From contig CAJXPL010000008.1 in assembly GCA_913057985.1 (NCBI GenBank), positions 24,338-88,337 on the forward strand: DNA of 64,000 nt. The letters run 5' to 3'. Source of the stretch: an uncultured Synechococcus sp. Lineage in GTDB: Bacteria > Cyanobacteriota > Cyanobacteriia > PCC-6307 > Cyanobiaceae. The position numbers and the translations under genes were made by a program. The stretch's first letter is position 1. The number at the start of each line of letters is the position of its first letter. Below, piece after piece: positions 17,602 to 26,434 of the stretch. Below the pieces are notes generated by a model. That model was given only the letters and a program-made list of their open reading frames with translations. It was not told the origin of the DNA and searched no databases.

Positions 17602-18909
17602 TTAGAGGCAGCCGAGGTGAGCAGCGAGGCCAGACACCTCCGGCAAAGCCTGAATGGCGTCCAGGGCTTCATTCATCTGGCGTTGGCTCACTTCATGGGT
17701 GATCACAACGATCTCGGCGCCGGCGTCGCTGGCATTGAACTGCACGATCGACTGGATCGACACGTTGCGTTGGCCGAAGCAGCCGCCCACGTTGCCGATC
17801 ACGCCAGGGGCGTCTTTTGTCTTGAAACGCACATAGTGGCGTTGGCGAATGTCGCCTGAGTCGACGAGCGCGCAAGGGCGCCAGCTGCTGGCGGCCAGCA
17901 GGGGATCCACGTTCCCCGGCCCTTCACTGGCCTGGCGGATGCCGGCGATGTTGAGGATGTCGGCCACAACCGCAGAGGCGGTCGGGCCGGCGCCCGCGCC
18001 GGGGCCGTAGAACATCACCCGGCCGATGGGGTCACCTTCCACAAGGATGGCGTTGTTGACGCCGTTCACGCCCGCCAGGGGGTGGTCCTTGGGAACCAGC
18101 GTGGGCTGTACCCGCAGGGAGAGGGGCAGGGGATCGCCGCTTTCAGCCATGCGCTCGGCCACCGCCAGCAGCTTCACGCCGTAGCCCAGTTGATTGGCGT
18201 AATCCACATCCACGCCCTGCAGGCCACTGATTCCGTCGGTGGGAACGGCAGCGCGATCCACGCTGCCGCCGAAGGCCAGGGTCGCAAGGATCGCGATCTT
18301 GTCGGCCGCATCAAGACCGTCCACATCCGCTGCCGGATCGGCTTCGGCGTAGCCCAGCTCCTGGGCATCCTTAAGCACCGCGTCGTAGGCAGCCCCCTCC
18401 TCAGCCATGCGAGTGAGGATGTAGTTGGTGGTGCCGTTGATGATGCCGCTGACGCGGTTGATGCGGTTGCCCCCCAGGGACTGCTTCAGCGGCTCAATGA
18501 TGGGAATGCCGCCACCAACAGCGGCCTCGATCAGCACGTACACCCCTGCGGCGGCCGCGGCTTCAGCGATTTCCTGACCGTGGCGCGCGATCACGGCCTT
18601 GTTGGCGGTCACCACCGATTTGCCGGCTGCAATCGCCTGGAGAATCAGGCTGCGGGCCGGCTCTAGACCACCGATCACCTCCACCACCACGTCCACGGCT
18701 GGGTCCTGAATCACCGCCGATGGGTCGGTGGTCAGCAGGCTTTCGTCCAGAGCAACGGGCCGGGGACGGTTCAGATCGCGGACGGCAACACGGATCAGCT
18801 CCAGTTCACCCACCAGCGGGTGACGTTCGCTGGGGTTCTGGAGGATCGATGCCACTCCACCGCCAACCGTGCCCAGTCCCAGCAGACCCACGCCGACCTT
18901 TGCTGCCAT
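17602..18909 (-). CDS. hom: Homoserine dehydrogenase
   Basis: A 435-residue NAD(P)-dependent enzyme that reduces aspartate semialdehyde to homoserine for threonine and methionine synthesis. The nucleotide-binding loop is GLLGLGTVGGGV (residues 8-19). The catalytic domain has GIINGTTNYILTRM and AEADPAADVDGLDAADKIAIL, the conserved substrate-binding region. A C-terminal ACT domain (about 350-425; RHYVRFKTKDAPGVIGNVGG) suggests threonine feedback. Length is typical of the monofunctional form. Confidence 0.96.
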   Translation of the reverse strand: MAAKVGVGLLGLGTVGGGVASILQNPSERHPLVGELELIRVAVRDLNRPRPVALDESLLTTDPSAVIQDPAVDVVVEVIGGLEPARSLILQAIAAGKSVVTANKAVIARHGQEIAEAAAAAGVYVLIEAAVGGGIPIIEPLKQSLGGNRINRVSGIINGTTNYILTRMAEEGAAYDAVLKDAQELGYAEADPAADVDGLDAADKIAILATLAFGGSVDRAAVPTDGISGLQGVDVDYANQLGYGVKLLAVAERMAESGDPLPLSLRVQPTLVPKDHPLAGVNGVNNAILVEGDPIGRVMFYGPGAGAGPTASAVVADILNIAGIRQASEGPGNVDPLLAASSWRPCALVDSGDIRQRHYVRFKTKDAPGVIGNVGGCFGQRNVSIQSIVQFNASDAGAEIVVITHEVSQRQMNEALDAIQALPEVSGLAAHLGCL

Positions 18910-18996
18910 CCCCTGTGATCCGTGTTGGAACGTTTGCGAGCGACTCTATGTATTGACGTGATTCGGCTTCTGTCCCTGTCCTGATCAGCGCTTGGG

Positions 18997-19419
18997 TCAG
19001 CTGTCCAGTTGACGGGCCTGCTCCTGCATGGCCAGGAGGATGTTGAGGAAGCCATTGGCGCGTGAGGGCGTCAGGCTGGCCTGCAGGCCTGTTGCTGCAA
19101 TGAAGGCCGGGTCCACCGCCTGCACCTGGGCCGGCGTCAATCCATCCAGCCCCTGGATCAACAATGCGAGCAGTCCCTTGGTGATCAGCGCATCGGAGTC
19201 GCCCTGCCAGCGCATCACTCCCTCATCGAGGGCACCCCGCACAAACACCTGCGACACACATCCCTTCACCTTGATGTCGTCGGTCTGCTCCTCGGCCGGC
19301 ATGGGTGCGAGCTTCTTGGCCAACCAGAGCACGTATTCGTAGCGGCGTTTTGGATCGGCGGTGCCGCCCAGGCGCTCCACCATCCGGTCGAGGGCATCAC
19401 TGCCGGTGCTGGTGGCCAT
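18997..19419 (-). CDS. sufE: SufE-family cysteine-desulfurase partner
   Basis: A 140-residue SufE-type protein that accepts sulfur from the cysteine desulfurase SufS during iron-sulfur cluster assembly. The acceptor cysteine lies in VKGCVSQVFV (about residues 47-56), and the RYEYVLWLAKKLAPMP and WQGDSDALITKGLLALLI segments are typical. No suf genes adjoin it. It follows the small exported protein gene (19427-19846) by seven bases on the same strand, which suggests co-transcription. Confidence 0.92.
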   Translation of the reverse strand: MATSTGSDALDRMVERLGGTADPKRRYEYVLWLAKKLAPMPAEEQTDDIKVKGCVSQVFVRGALDEGVMRWQGDSDALITKGLLALLIQGLDGLTPAQVQAVDPAFIAATGLQASLTPSRANGFLNILLAMQEQARQLDS

Positions 19420-19426
19420 GCGGGGC

Positions 19427-19846
19427 TCAGTCGTTTCGACGTCGCACGCTAACCAGCAGCCCCACCATCACCAGGCTGAAGGGGAACATGACCACCTCGT
19501 TCAGATCCACTTCGCCGTCTTGAACGGGAAGTTCGAGGTAGTCGCGGTGGCCTGGACCACCGTCCACCTGGAGATCAACGGTGCCGTTGCTCAGGCTGCT
19601 GAGATCGAGGCTCAGGCGTCCCTCGGCATCGGTGCGGCCCAGTTCCTGCCCTGGCGTGCCATCGGCATTGAGCAGGCGAACAACGGCCCCCTGGGTGGGC
19701 TCACCGTTTGAAAAGCTGCTGCTCAATTGCAGATCGCCATCGAGATACTGCAGAGCACTTTCGATCTGATGGGCTTTGGCAGGGGCCAGCAGCGCGCTCT
19801 GCAGCACTGAGCCGAGCAGAAGCAGTGGAGCCAGCAGACGCAGCAT
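19427..19846 (-). CDS. Small exported beta-sandwich protein with C-terminal membrane span
   Basis: The 139-residue product starts with a signal peptide (LLAPLLLLGSVLQSALLAPAKA). Next comes a segment resembling carboxypeptidase-regulatory/CNA-B-type beta-sandwiches (GAVVRLLNADGTPGQELGRTDAEGRLSLDL). It ends with a membrane span (VVMFPFSLVMVGLLVSV) and a positive tail (RRRND). Similar layouts occur in small subunits associated with nickel/cobalt uptake, but there are no such transport genes here, so the role is open. The ATG at 19846 gives the best signal peptide. Confidence 0.65.
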   Translation of the reverse strand: MLRLLAPLLLLGSVLQSALLAPAKAHQIESALQYLDGDLQLSSSFSNGEPTQGAVVRLLNADGTPGQELGRTDAEGRLSLDLSSLSNGTVDLQVDGGPGHRDYLELPVQDGEVDLNEVVMFPFSLVMVGLLVSVRRRND

Positions 19847-19881
19847 GGAAGGGCGATCGATGCTGCCCATGATGCGGCCTC

Positions 19882-20442
19882 TCAGGCGGGTCGACCAGCA
19901 CCCTGTTCCGTGATCCAGCCGGTGAACGGAACATCCCAGGACTCCCGAGGCAACGCCTCGGCCGCAAGGCAGGTTGAGGGCAGCACCACCCAGGCCGGCA
20001 CGGCAGCCCAGGCGGGATCAGCCCTGAGCCGGTCGTAATACCCACCGCCATAGCCCAGGCGGATTCCCGCGCCGTCCACCGCAAGCGCCGGCACCAGCAG
20101 CAGCGCCAGTTGATCGGGTTTCAGAGCATCTCCTGTGGCAGGAGCGGGAATGCCGCAGCCATCGGGCTGAAGCGGTTCCTCACACCAGCTTCGGTAGATG
20201 AGCCTGCCGTTGCCATCGGCCACCGGCAAGGCCAAGGGCGGATGGGGACCATCCCGCAGCTGCCGTACATCAACTTCCCCCGGGAGGGGCCAGTAGATGC
20301 CCACATGGCGGCTGCCGCAGTTGGACTGGTCGATCAGCGCCGCCACGGCGTTCTGGATGGATCGCGTGGCGGCTTCCTCCAGATGACGCTGGGCTTTGAA
20401 GTGACGGCGCAGGGTTGGCTTGCTGCTCATCGCTGCAACCAT
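19882..20442 (-). CDS. 5-formyltetrahydrofolate cyclo-ligase
   Basis: A 186-residue enzyme that converts 5-formyl-THF to 5,10-methenyl-THF using ATP. The family signature is [14 protein letters not shown] (about 126-139), and the N-terminus has the expected [13 protein letters not shown] basic helix. It overlaps the end of ruvC by 16 bases on the same strand, so the two are probably expressed together. Confidence 0.92.
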   Translation of the reverse strand: MVAAMSSKPTLRRHFKAQRHLEEAATRSIQNAVAALIDQSNCGSRHVGIYWPLPGEVDVRQLRDGPHPPLALPVADGNGRLIYRSWCEEPLQPDGCGIPAPATGDALKPDQLALLLVPALAVDGAGIRLGYGGGYYDRLRADPAWAAVPAWVVLPSTCLAAEALPRESWDVPFTGWITEQGAGRPA

Positions 20443-20891
20443 GCCGTCAGCGCCACCGCAAGGGCATCGGCCGCATCGTCCGGGCGGGGCGGTTCCTCCA
20501 GGTTCAACTCCCGCATCACCGCCTCCAGCACCTCATCCTTTTCGGCATGGCCGAACCCCGCCACGGCGAATTTGATCTGCATGGGTGGGAACTCCACCAT
20601 CGGGATCTTGTAGCGGGCCAGGGTCATCACCACCACGCCCCGCGCCTGCACCACGTTGATGGTGTTGCTGGATCGGTAGAAGAAAAACTTCTCCACGGCC
20701 GCCAGTTCCGGGCGCCAGATCCGGATCAGCTGGCGCAGGTCGCCAGCGATCTCCACCATGCGATCACCGTCAGAGCGACCGGAATCGGTCTGGATGATGC
20801 CGCAATCGAGCATGCGCTGACATCCGTCCTGGATGTCGATCACCCCGTAGCCCACCCGGGCGAGGCCCGGGTCGATGCCGAGGATCCGCAT
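20427..20891 (-). CDS. ruvC: Crossover junction endodeoxyribonuclease RuvC
   Basis: A 154-residue RNase H-fold resolvase that cuts Holliday junctions with RuvAB. Catalytic acids are visible in [14 protein letters not shown] (D at 7), [14 protein letters not shown] (E about 66) and [13 protein letters not shown] (D pair about 140). The 5-FTHF cyclo-ligase gene overlaps its 3' end. chlI ends 18 bases upstream, so chlI, ruvC and the cyclo-ligase may form one transcript. Confidence 0.95.
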   Translation of the reverse strand: MRILGIDPGLARVGYGVIDIQDGCQRMLDCGIIQTDSGRSDGDRMVEIAGDLRQLIRIWRPELAAVEKFFFYRSSNTINVVQARGVVVMTLARYKIPMVEFPPMQIKFAVAGFGHAEKDEVLEAVMRELNLEEPPRPDDAADALAVALTAWLQR

Positions 20892-20909
20892 GGGCTGATT
20901 GTGGGGGGA

Positions 20910-22004
20910 TCAGGCGGCGAGGGCCAGTTCGAAATCAGCGCGATCGCTGCTCTCGCTGCGCTCAAACACCTTGCAGAACACCTTCACCACCCGGTCGCCG
21001 GAGTCCACCTGTTCGAGGGGGTCCTTGCGCAGACGGTGGCGCAGGCAGCAGGAGGCCACACGGGCCACGTCTTCTTCGCTGACTTCCGTGCGTCCCTCGA
21101 AGGCGGCCAGGGCCCGGGCGGCACGGTTGGTGACGATGTCACCCCGCAGGCCATCCACGTCCAGCTCGCCGCACACGGCGGAAATGCGCAGGCGCAGATC
21201 CTCGTCGATGCTCACTTGGTCAAGGCGTTGCTGGGCCTCCACCACCCGTTGTTGCAGGGCGTTTTGATTGCCTTCCACAGCGGTGCTGAAGCCATCGGGA
21301 TCGCTGTCGAAAGCGGTGCGCTGGTCCACTACCTGCACCCGCAGTTCCGGATCACGCACGGTCCGTACTTCCACGCTCATGCCGAAACGGTCGAGCAGCT
21401 GGGGGCGGAGTTCGCCTTCCTCGGGGTTGCCGGAGCCGATCAACACGAAACGGGCCGGGTGGCGCACTGAGACGCCTTCCCGTTCCACCGTGTTCCAGCC
21501 GGAGGCAGCGGAGTCGAGCAGCACGTCGACGAGGTGGTCGTCGAGCAGGTTCACCTCATCCACGTAGAGCAGACCCCGGTTGGCCTTGGCCAGCAGACCG
21601 GGCTCGAAGGCGCGCACGCCTTCACTCAGCGCCTTTTCAATGTCGATGGTGCCGCAGAGACGGTCTTCAGTCGCACCCAGGGGGAGATCCACCATCGGCA
21701 CCTGGCGAGGTTCGGTGCTCAGGGTTTCGCCCTGCTGCATCCGCTCGCGCACCTCACTGCTCTGCAGGTCGGGATCGGTGGACGAACTGTTGTAAGGGTC
21801 ACCAGCCACCACGTCGATGTCGGGCAGCAGATCGGCCAGGGCTCGGATCGTGGTGGATTTGCCGGTGCCGCGGTCGCCCATGATCATCACTCCGCCGATG
21901 CGCGGATCGATCACGTTGAGAAGCAGGGCCAGCTTCATCTCCTCTTGACCGATCACCGCAGTGAAGGGGAAAACCCTGCGCTTCCGGGGTGCAGTCACGA
22001 GCAA
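20910..22004 (-). CDS. chlI: Magnesium chelatase ATPase subunit I
   Basis: A 364-residue AAA+ ATPase that, with ChlD and ChlH, inserts magnesium into protoporphyrin IX, the first step committed to chlorophyll. The Walker A motif is GDRGTGKST (about residues 41-49), Walker B is GLLYVDEVNLLDDH, and sensor 1 is FVLIGSGNPEEGELRPQLLDRFG. The AAA+ lid ends the protein. Length is standard. Confidence 0.97.
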   Translation of the reverse strand: MLVTAPRKRRVFPFTAVIGQEEMKLALLLNVIDPRIGGVMIMGDRGTGKSTTIRALADLLPDIDVVAGDPYNSSSTDPDLQSSEVRERMQQGETLSTEPRQVPMVDLPLGATEDRLCGTIDIEKALSEGVRAFEPGLLAKANRGLLYVDEVNLLDDHLVDVLLDSAASGWNTVEREGVSVRHPARFVLIGSGNPEEGELRPQLLDRFGMSVEVRTVRDPELRVQVVDQRTAFDSDPDGFSTAVEGNQNALQQRVVEAQQRLDQVSIDEDLRLRISAVCGELDVDGLRGDIVTNRAARALAAFEGRTEVSEEDVARVASCCLRHRLRKDPLEQVDSGDRVVKVFCKVFERSESSDRADFELALAA

Positions 22005-22018
22005 TTCTCTTGGCGTGC

Positions 22019-23371
22019 TCAGGATTGTTTCACAGGCTGCACGGTGAGCACCTGCGGTGGCGTGGCATCAGCGGGATAGACCAGGCGAACGCGAACCTGC
22101 TTTTCTTCCCCTGGCTTGAGCCTCAGCTGTCCCAAGGACGGCCCCCGCTGCCCCTGGCGCAGCACCAGGTGCTGGGTCTGGCGCCCCTTGGAACCACCCT
22201 CGGGATCCTCCAGACCCGTGGTCTGCACTGGTCCGCGGAACATCACCGGACCGTTGAGGTCATCGCGGAAGCGCAGCAGAGAGGTGGTGCTGTTGCCTTT
22301 GAGGGGCGAATCCAGCGACAGCTGAAGCGTGACCGCGGCTGAACCGGTGTTTTGCAGCGGCAGGGTGAGGTCGTACTCCACCCCGTAGTTGCCATGGGCC
22401 GCCCAGGCGGTGCCGGGGTAAAAGCGTTTGAGTTCCGCGGTTTGCACCTGGTTGGTGGCGAGGGTGCCGCGCTCCAGGCTGCTGATTGGCCAGGAGATGG
22501 GGGCCGTGGGTGCGGCCAGCACCGGGCTTCCCGGGTCGGTGATGCGGGCCCGCCAGCTGCTGCCGATCTGAACACCGCTCACCCGGGAATAAATGATCTT
22601 GCCTTTGCTCCCCCGTGGGGTGGGTTGGTGCTCCTTGCTGCTCATGCGTTGGTCCTTGAGCAGCTGCAGCCAGTGCTGCTCGCTTGGAGCCTTGCCGTCT
22701 TCACCGTGGGCGGCCAGGGTGGCCAGCGCCACAGGGCCAGAGCTGTGGAAGCGCAGTTGCAGGTTGCGGCCGTTGAGCAGGGGATCGAGACCGGCCACGG
22801 GAATGGGCAGCAGCAACAGCTGTGTGGGTGCGCCGGGAGCCAGGGTCCAGCGGCGGTTGGTGAGTTCCGCTGCGCGCCGGCCGGCCAACAGATCTCCGGC
22901 CACACGGCTGCCGGGGCCAGACGCCACCACGTCGGTGGTTTCCGGCATCAGGCTCGGCAAGGGAAGAAAGGGGGCCTGGGTCTGGCCGGGCCCTGTGGCC
23001 TGCGAGAGCGAAGTGCTGCCCGAGAGCAGCTGCAGGGACACAGGAGCATTCCCCAGCGGAGCTGCAAGCACCGCCAGCCACAGGGTTGAGCTGGGGCTGC
23101 CCTCCGTATCACCGGCATACACGTGGTGGCTGAACAGGTCGAAGCGACCGTTGAGCACCACCGGAACCGACGCCGCCTTCCTATCGGGGAAGGTTGAGAT
23201 CAGGATGCCGTCGTCCTCGATCAGTTCGGGGTTGTTGTCGTTCACCATCAACACGCTGTCGAGGCCTCCCGGCAGGGGGCGAACGCTCTGCTGACGCTCA
23301 ATCACCTCCGCAGCGCCGGGCATGGCTGCAACAGCCAGCCAGGCAGCAGACAACAGCGGAGCGAGCTTCAT
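22019..23371 (-). CDS. DUF3370 family exported protein
   Basis: This 450-residue protein has a signal peptide (LLSAAWLAVAAMPGAAE) and then RPLPGGLDSVLMVNDNNPELI and GRFDLFSHHVY, which match the cyanobacterial family DUF3370. The rest is strand-rich, consistent with a periplasmic or outer-surface beta protein. No catalytic motif was seen. Its ATG overlaps the stop of the upstream serine hydrolase gene by four bases (ATGA), indicating coupled translation and perhaps a joint role at the cell envelope. Confidence 0.8.
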   Translation of the reverse strand: MKLAPLLSAAWLAVAAMPGAAEVIERQQSVRPLPGGLDSVLMVNDNNPELIEDDGILISTFPDRKAASVPVVLNGRFDLFSHHVYAGDTEGSPSSTLWLAVLAAPLGNAPVSLQLLSGSTSLSQATGPGQTQAPFLPLPSLMPETTDVVASGPGSRVAGDLLAGRRAAELTNRRWTLAPGAPTQLLLLPIPVAGLDPLLNGRNLQLRFHSSGPVALATLAAHGEDGKAPSEQHWLQLLKDQRMSSKEHQPTPRGSKGKIIYSRVSGVQIGSSWRARITDPGSPVLAAPTAPISWPISSLERGTLATNQVQTAELKRFYPGTAWAAHGNYGVEYDLTLPLQNTGSAAVTLQLSLDSPLKGNSTTSLLRFRDDLNGPVMFRGPVQTTGLEDPEGGSKGRQTQHLVLRQGQRGPSLGQLRLKPGEEKQVRVRLVYPADATPPQVLTVQPVKQS

Positions 23372-24513
23372 TGCTTGGGCGGAACAGGGATGGGTTTGAG
23401 GTGCGGTGCCATGGCAGCGGCGAGCTGACGGATCAGTTCGGTGGATCGGGGGTCATTGAAGGGGCCCTCCACCAGAAATCCCGCCACAGCGCGTCGTCCG
23501 TCGGGGAGTTCGATCAGCCCGGCATCGGCGTAGGCGATGCCGATGTCACCTGTTTTGTTGTAGACGTGGTATCCCTTGCGGGCCAGGCTTGCGTCCGGTT
23601 TGCCCTGGGCGCCACCGAGGCCGCGCATCAAGCCTCTGGGCAGCAGCGTATTGGTGATCGACGTGCCCATCACCTCGCGAAACAGATCCCGGCTGCGGGG
23701 AGCCAGCAGCTCACCGCTGTCAACCAAGGCGATGGCCCGGCTGAGATCTCTGGCACTGGTGGTGTTGGTTCCGTCGAGATCCGGCAGCCAGTTGTTCACC
23801 ACGGTGGAGGGCAGGTCCAGCTCCTGAAAGCGGGCGTTGATCGCATCCATTCCCCCCGCCCGGGCAATCATCAGGTTGGTGGCGGAGTTGTCGCTCACCC
23901 GGATCATTTCCGTGGCTACCTCATGGGTGGGGAAGCGACTGCCCAGGGGCCGGGAGGCCATCCATCCGGCGCCTCCCCCCACCAGCTCTTCGGTGAGCGT
24001 GAGCGGTTCGTTCCACTGCAGTGTTCCCTGATCCAGCAGTTCCAGTACTGCGAGCAGGATCGGCGTCTTGATCGAGCTGGCGGCAGCCATCGGCCGTTCG
24101 GCCTGCATGGCTGCAAAGCGTCCGTCGTCGAGGATCAGCATGTAGGCGCTGGCCTGCAGATCGCTCTGTTGCGCGGCCAGCTCCAGCCAGCGCTCACTCA
24201 GCGCCCTGATTTCCTGCCTGGGGGCGAAGCGTGCCTGCTTCAGGCCCTTCGCCACGACAGGAGCAGTTTTCTTCCCTGAGGCATTTTCAGTGCTGGGCGG
24301 CTCCACTGCCTCACCGAGCAGCGTCGTGATCAGCGCTTGATCGGCCAGCCAGCTGGGTAGGGCGATCTCCTGTTGCTGAACGCGGGGCGCCAGCAGCCGC
24401 AGGCCGCTGCCGGTGAGCAGTCCAAGACCCACCCCCATCAACACCAGCCGCAGAATGAGCTGGGCCGGACCTTTCCAGCCGGCGGAGCGACGTGACGAAC
24501 GACTGCTGCTCAA
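23368..24513 (-). CDS. Membrane-anchored class A beta-lactamase-fold serine hydrolase
   Basis: From the TTG at 24513 the protein is 381 residues with one N-terminal membrane anchor (LILRLVLMGVGLGLLTGSGLRLL). The penicillin-binding/class A beta-lactamase motifs are complete: SxxK as SSIK, SDN as VSDNSATN and KTG as NKTGD. It therefore probably acts on a peptide or beta-lactam-like bond in the periplasm, perhaps in murein turnover; resistance is not implied. The open frame extends upstream into the trmJ-like gene but loses family resemblance there, so the later start was taken; an ATG inside the anchor is possible too. It is coupled to the DUF3370 gene. Confidence 0.8.
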   Translation of the reverse strand: MSSSRSSRRSAGWKGPAQLILRLVLMGVGLGLLTGSGLRLLAPRVQQQEIALPSWLADQALITTLLGEAVEPPSTENASGKKTAPVVAKGLKQARFAPRQEIRALSERWLELAAQQSDLQASAYMLILDDGRFAAMQAERPMAAASSIKTPILLAVLELLDQGTLQWNEPLTLTEELVGGGAGWMASRPLGSRFPTHEVATEMIRVSDNSATNLMIARAGGMDAINARFQELDLPSTVVNNWLPDLDGTNTTSARDLSRAIALVDSGELLAPRSRDLFREVMGTSITNTLLPRGLMRGLGGAQGKPDASLARKGYHVYNKTGDIGIAYADAGLIELPDGRRAVAGFLVEGPFNDPRSTELIRQLAAAMAPHLKPIPVPPKQ

Positions 24514-24541
24514 CCTTTCAGCCGTGACTGTTCGGCAGAGA

Positions 24542-25288
24542 TTAGGGGCGCTTGGCGCGGATGGCCCAGCGCAGTTGGCGCACCATTCCCCGCAGCAGAG
24601 CCACCTCCTCGGCGCGCACCGTGGCGCGTTGCAGCAGATCCCGCACCTTGGCCATGCGGGCGGCGGCGGTGTGCTCCAGCAGGAAACCGGCCTCCAGCAG
24701 CAGGTCAGTGGCGTCGTCAAGACAGGCTGAAAGCGCCTTGGCGGCTGCCGGGTCCGGCGATGGGGGCTCGATTCTGCGGGTTTCCGTGGTCCCGCTGTTG
24801 AGGCGGGCCAACTCATGCAGCACCACCGCCACGGCGTGGGAGAGATTCAGCGAGGGATAGGCCTCCCCGCTCTGCAGGCAGAGAACCCTCTGGCAGAGCC
24901 GCAGCTCACTGTTGCTGAGGCCCCGGTCTTCCCGTCCAAACACCAGGGCCACGGGGGCGTCTGAGTTGGAGCTGCTGCCATCGCCGGCCAGCAACCAACC
25001 CAGGGCCTGTTCGGGTGTTTGCAGGGGAATCTCGCCATGGTCCAGGCGTCCGCAACTGCCCACGGTGCGGCGGCAGTCATGGATGGCCGTCAGCAGGTCG
25101 GGAACCACCACGGCGCCCTGAAGCAGCGCCTGGCCGTGCACGGCCATCAGCATGGCCTCCTCGCTGAGGTGGTCACAGCGGGGTGCCACCAGCCGCAGCT
25201 CGCTCACCCCGAAATTGGCGCAGAGCCTGGCCACGCTTCCGATGTTCAGGGGGCCGGCCGGCTCCACCAGCACGACAACGGCATTCAA
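24542..25288 (-). CDS. SPOUT tRNA methyltransferase, TrmJ-like
   Basis: A 248-residue SPOUT-class methyltransferase. AVVVLVEPAGPLNIGSVARLCANFG at the N-terminus and LVFGREDRGLSN (about 126-137) and the knot segment YPSLNLSHAVAVVLHEL (about 154-170) are the three SpoU motifs, in the TrmJ version. TrmJ methylates the ribose at position 32 of tRNAs using S-adenosylmethionine. The likely start is the TTG at 25288. cytM ends 10 bases upstream. Confidence 0.87.
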   Translation of the reverse strand: MNAVVVLVEPAGPLNIGSVARLCANFGVSELRLVAPRCDHLSEEAMLMAVHGQALLQGAVVVPDLLTAIHDCRRTVGSCGRLDHGEIPLQTPEQALGWLLAGDGSSSNSDAPVALVFGREDRGLSNSELRLCQRVLCLQSGEAYPSLNLSHAVAVVLHELARLNSGTTETRRIEPPSPDPAAAKALSACLDDATDLLLEAGFLLEHTAAARMAKVRDLLQRATVRAEEVALLRGMVRQLRWAIRAKRP

Positions 25289-25297
25289 GGCAGCGGC

Positions 25298-25711
25298 TCA
25301 GCTGAGGGTGTGCAGGTAGGCCAGCAGGTCGGCCATCGATTGCGGTTCTATCTCAAAGCTCGGCATGGGGGGAGTTTCGCCACTGATGATCTGGTGCACC
25401 AGAACGGGGTCTTTGAGTTGGTTGCTGACGCCCTGAAGTTGAGGGCCCACCAACCCCTGGCCGGCAAGGCCATGGCAGCCGGCGCAATTGATTCGGAACA
25501 GCTGGCCGCCGTGGTCAACCGCCCCCTGCAGCTCAAGGCTGGCCTTGATGTAGGGGTCCTGCTGGGCGCTGCCCAGAACCCAGAGCACCAGCACTACGCA
25601 GGCCGTGGCAGCCGACACCACGAGCGCGGCGATCAGGCCGCGACCCCGATCGCTCGAATCATTTGCATCAGCTGATTCCGATTCGGCCGCAAATCGTGAC
25701 GGCTGGACCAC
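25298..25711 (-). CDS. cytM: Cytochrome cM
   Basis: A 137-residue c-type cytochrome with an uncleaved N-terminal membrane anchor (LIAALVVSAATACVVLVLWVLG) and one haem site, NCAGCHG (about residues 75-81). The axial methionine is in TPPMPSF. GQLFRINCAGCHGLAGQGLVGP and ISGETPPMP resemble cyanobacterial CytM, a regulator of respiratory and photosynthetic electron flow. Translation probably starts at the GTG at 25711. It is divergent from petG. Confidence 0.85.
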   Translation of the reverse strand: MVQPSRFAAESESADANDSSDRGRGLIAALVVSAATACVVLVLWVLGSAQQDPYIKASLELQGAVDHGGQLFRINCAGCHGLAGQGLVGPQLQGVSNQLKDPVLVHQIISGETPPMPSFEIEPQSMADLLAYLHTLS

Positions 25712-25730
25712 AGACCTGGAGTTCCAATGA

Positions 25731-25740
25731 GAGAATTCTC
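25731..25740. promoter_or_regulatory. Palindrome in the cytM-petG divergent promoter region
   Basis: GAGAATTCTC is a perfect 10-base palindrome in the 56-base gap between two divergent electron-transport genes. It could be an operator, but a palindrome this short can also arise by chance. Confidence 0.25.
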
Positions 25741-25767
25741 CCTAATTCTGATTGCTGACGCGACGCA

Positions 25768-25884
25768 ATGATCGAACCTCTGCTCTGCGGCATCGTTCTG
25801 GGTCTGATCCCCGTCACGCTGATGGGTCTGTTCGTGGCGGCATGGAATCAGTACCGCCGTGGTGGCAGCGCTCTGGGGGGCTGA
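25768..25884 (+). CDS. petG: Cytochrome b6f complex subunit 5 (PetG)
   Basis: A 38-residue protein, [18 protein letters not shown] then [14 protein letters not shown]. The single membrane helix with a QYRRG stromal tail is diagnostic for PetG, a small essential subunit of the cytochrome b6f complex in the thylakoid membrane. Its 3' part (25814-25884) overlaps the tail of rsmD on the other strand. Confidence 0.97.
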   Translation: MIEPLLCGIVLGLIPVTLMGLFVAAWNQYRRGGSALGG

Positions 25885-26434
25885 GCAGCATCACGCTGGT
25901 GATGCCGTAGCGGCGTTGATCCACCACTGTCCAATCTGACCCCGGTTCTGGGTTCAGATTGGAGCGGTGTTCACACACCACCAGAGAATCCTGGTGAAGC
26001 CAATTCCCCTCGGCGAGGGAGATCAGGCAGGGTTCGTAGAGGCCCTGGTCGTAGGGAGGGTCGAAATAGACGATGTCGAATGGCTCCTGGCTCCAGCCCT
26101 TGCGCAGCCACGAGATCAGTTCCCGCCGTTCGGTGCGGATCTCCGGAGCCGGTGAACGGCTTTCCGCCACGACAGTGAGGTTGCTGCGGCTGATGCGGAT
26201 GCACTGCGGGTCTTGATCAACGGCCACCACACAGCGCGCCCCTCGCTGCAGGGCCTCACACCCCATCACGCCGCTGCCGCTGCAGAGGTCGAGCCAGCGG
26301 CAGTCCTGCAGGTGCGGGGCAAGGATGTTCATCACCGCTTCGCGCACCCTGGAGGTGGTGGGCCGAGCCGTGCGACCCCCAGGACTCAGCAGCCGTCGCC
26401 CCCCGCTGAGGCGCAGTTGCCCGCCACCGCTCAT
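25814..26434 (-). CDS. rsmD: 16S rRNA (guanine-966-N2) methyltransferase RsmD
   Basis: A 206-residue Rossmann-fold methyltransferase. [15 protein letters not shown] (about 24-38) and [15 protein letters not shown] (SAM site, about 49-63), and the catalytic DPPY (about 124-127) are all present. It methylates G966 of 16S rRNA during 30S assembly. The last 20-25 residues are encoded by the strand opposite petG and lack family resemblance, so only the part up to about residue 185 is likely under strong selection. Its start overlaps the hisH stop by four bases. Confidence 0.93.
   Translation of the reverse strand: MSGGGQLRLSGGRRLLSPGGRTARPTTSRVREAVMNILAPHLQDCRWLDLCSGSGVMGCEALQRGARCVVAVDQDPQCIRISRSNLTVVAESRSPAPEIRTERRELISWLRKGWSQEPFDIVYFDPPYDQGLYEPCLISLAEGNWLHQDSLVVCEHRSNLNPEPGSDWTVVDQRRYGITSVMLLSPPERCHHGGTDSMPPRTDPSA

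Noticed and set aside
23368..24513. Antibiotic-resistance beta-lactamase
   Set aside because: The motifs show the fold only; membrane anchoring and context fit an envelope enzyme, and resistance cannot be inferred.
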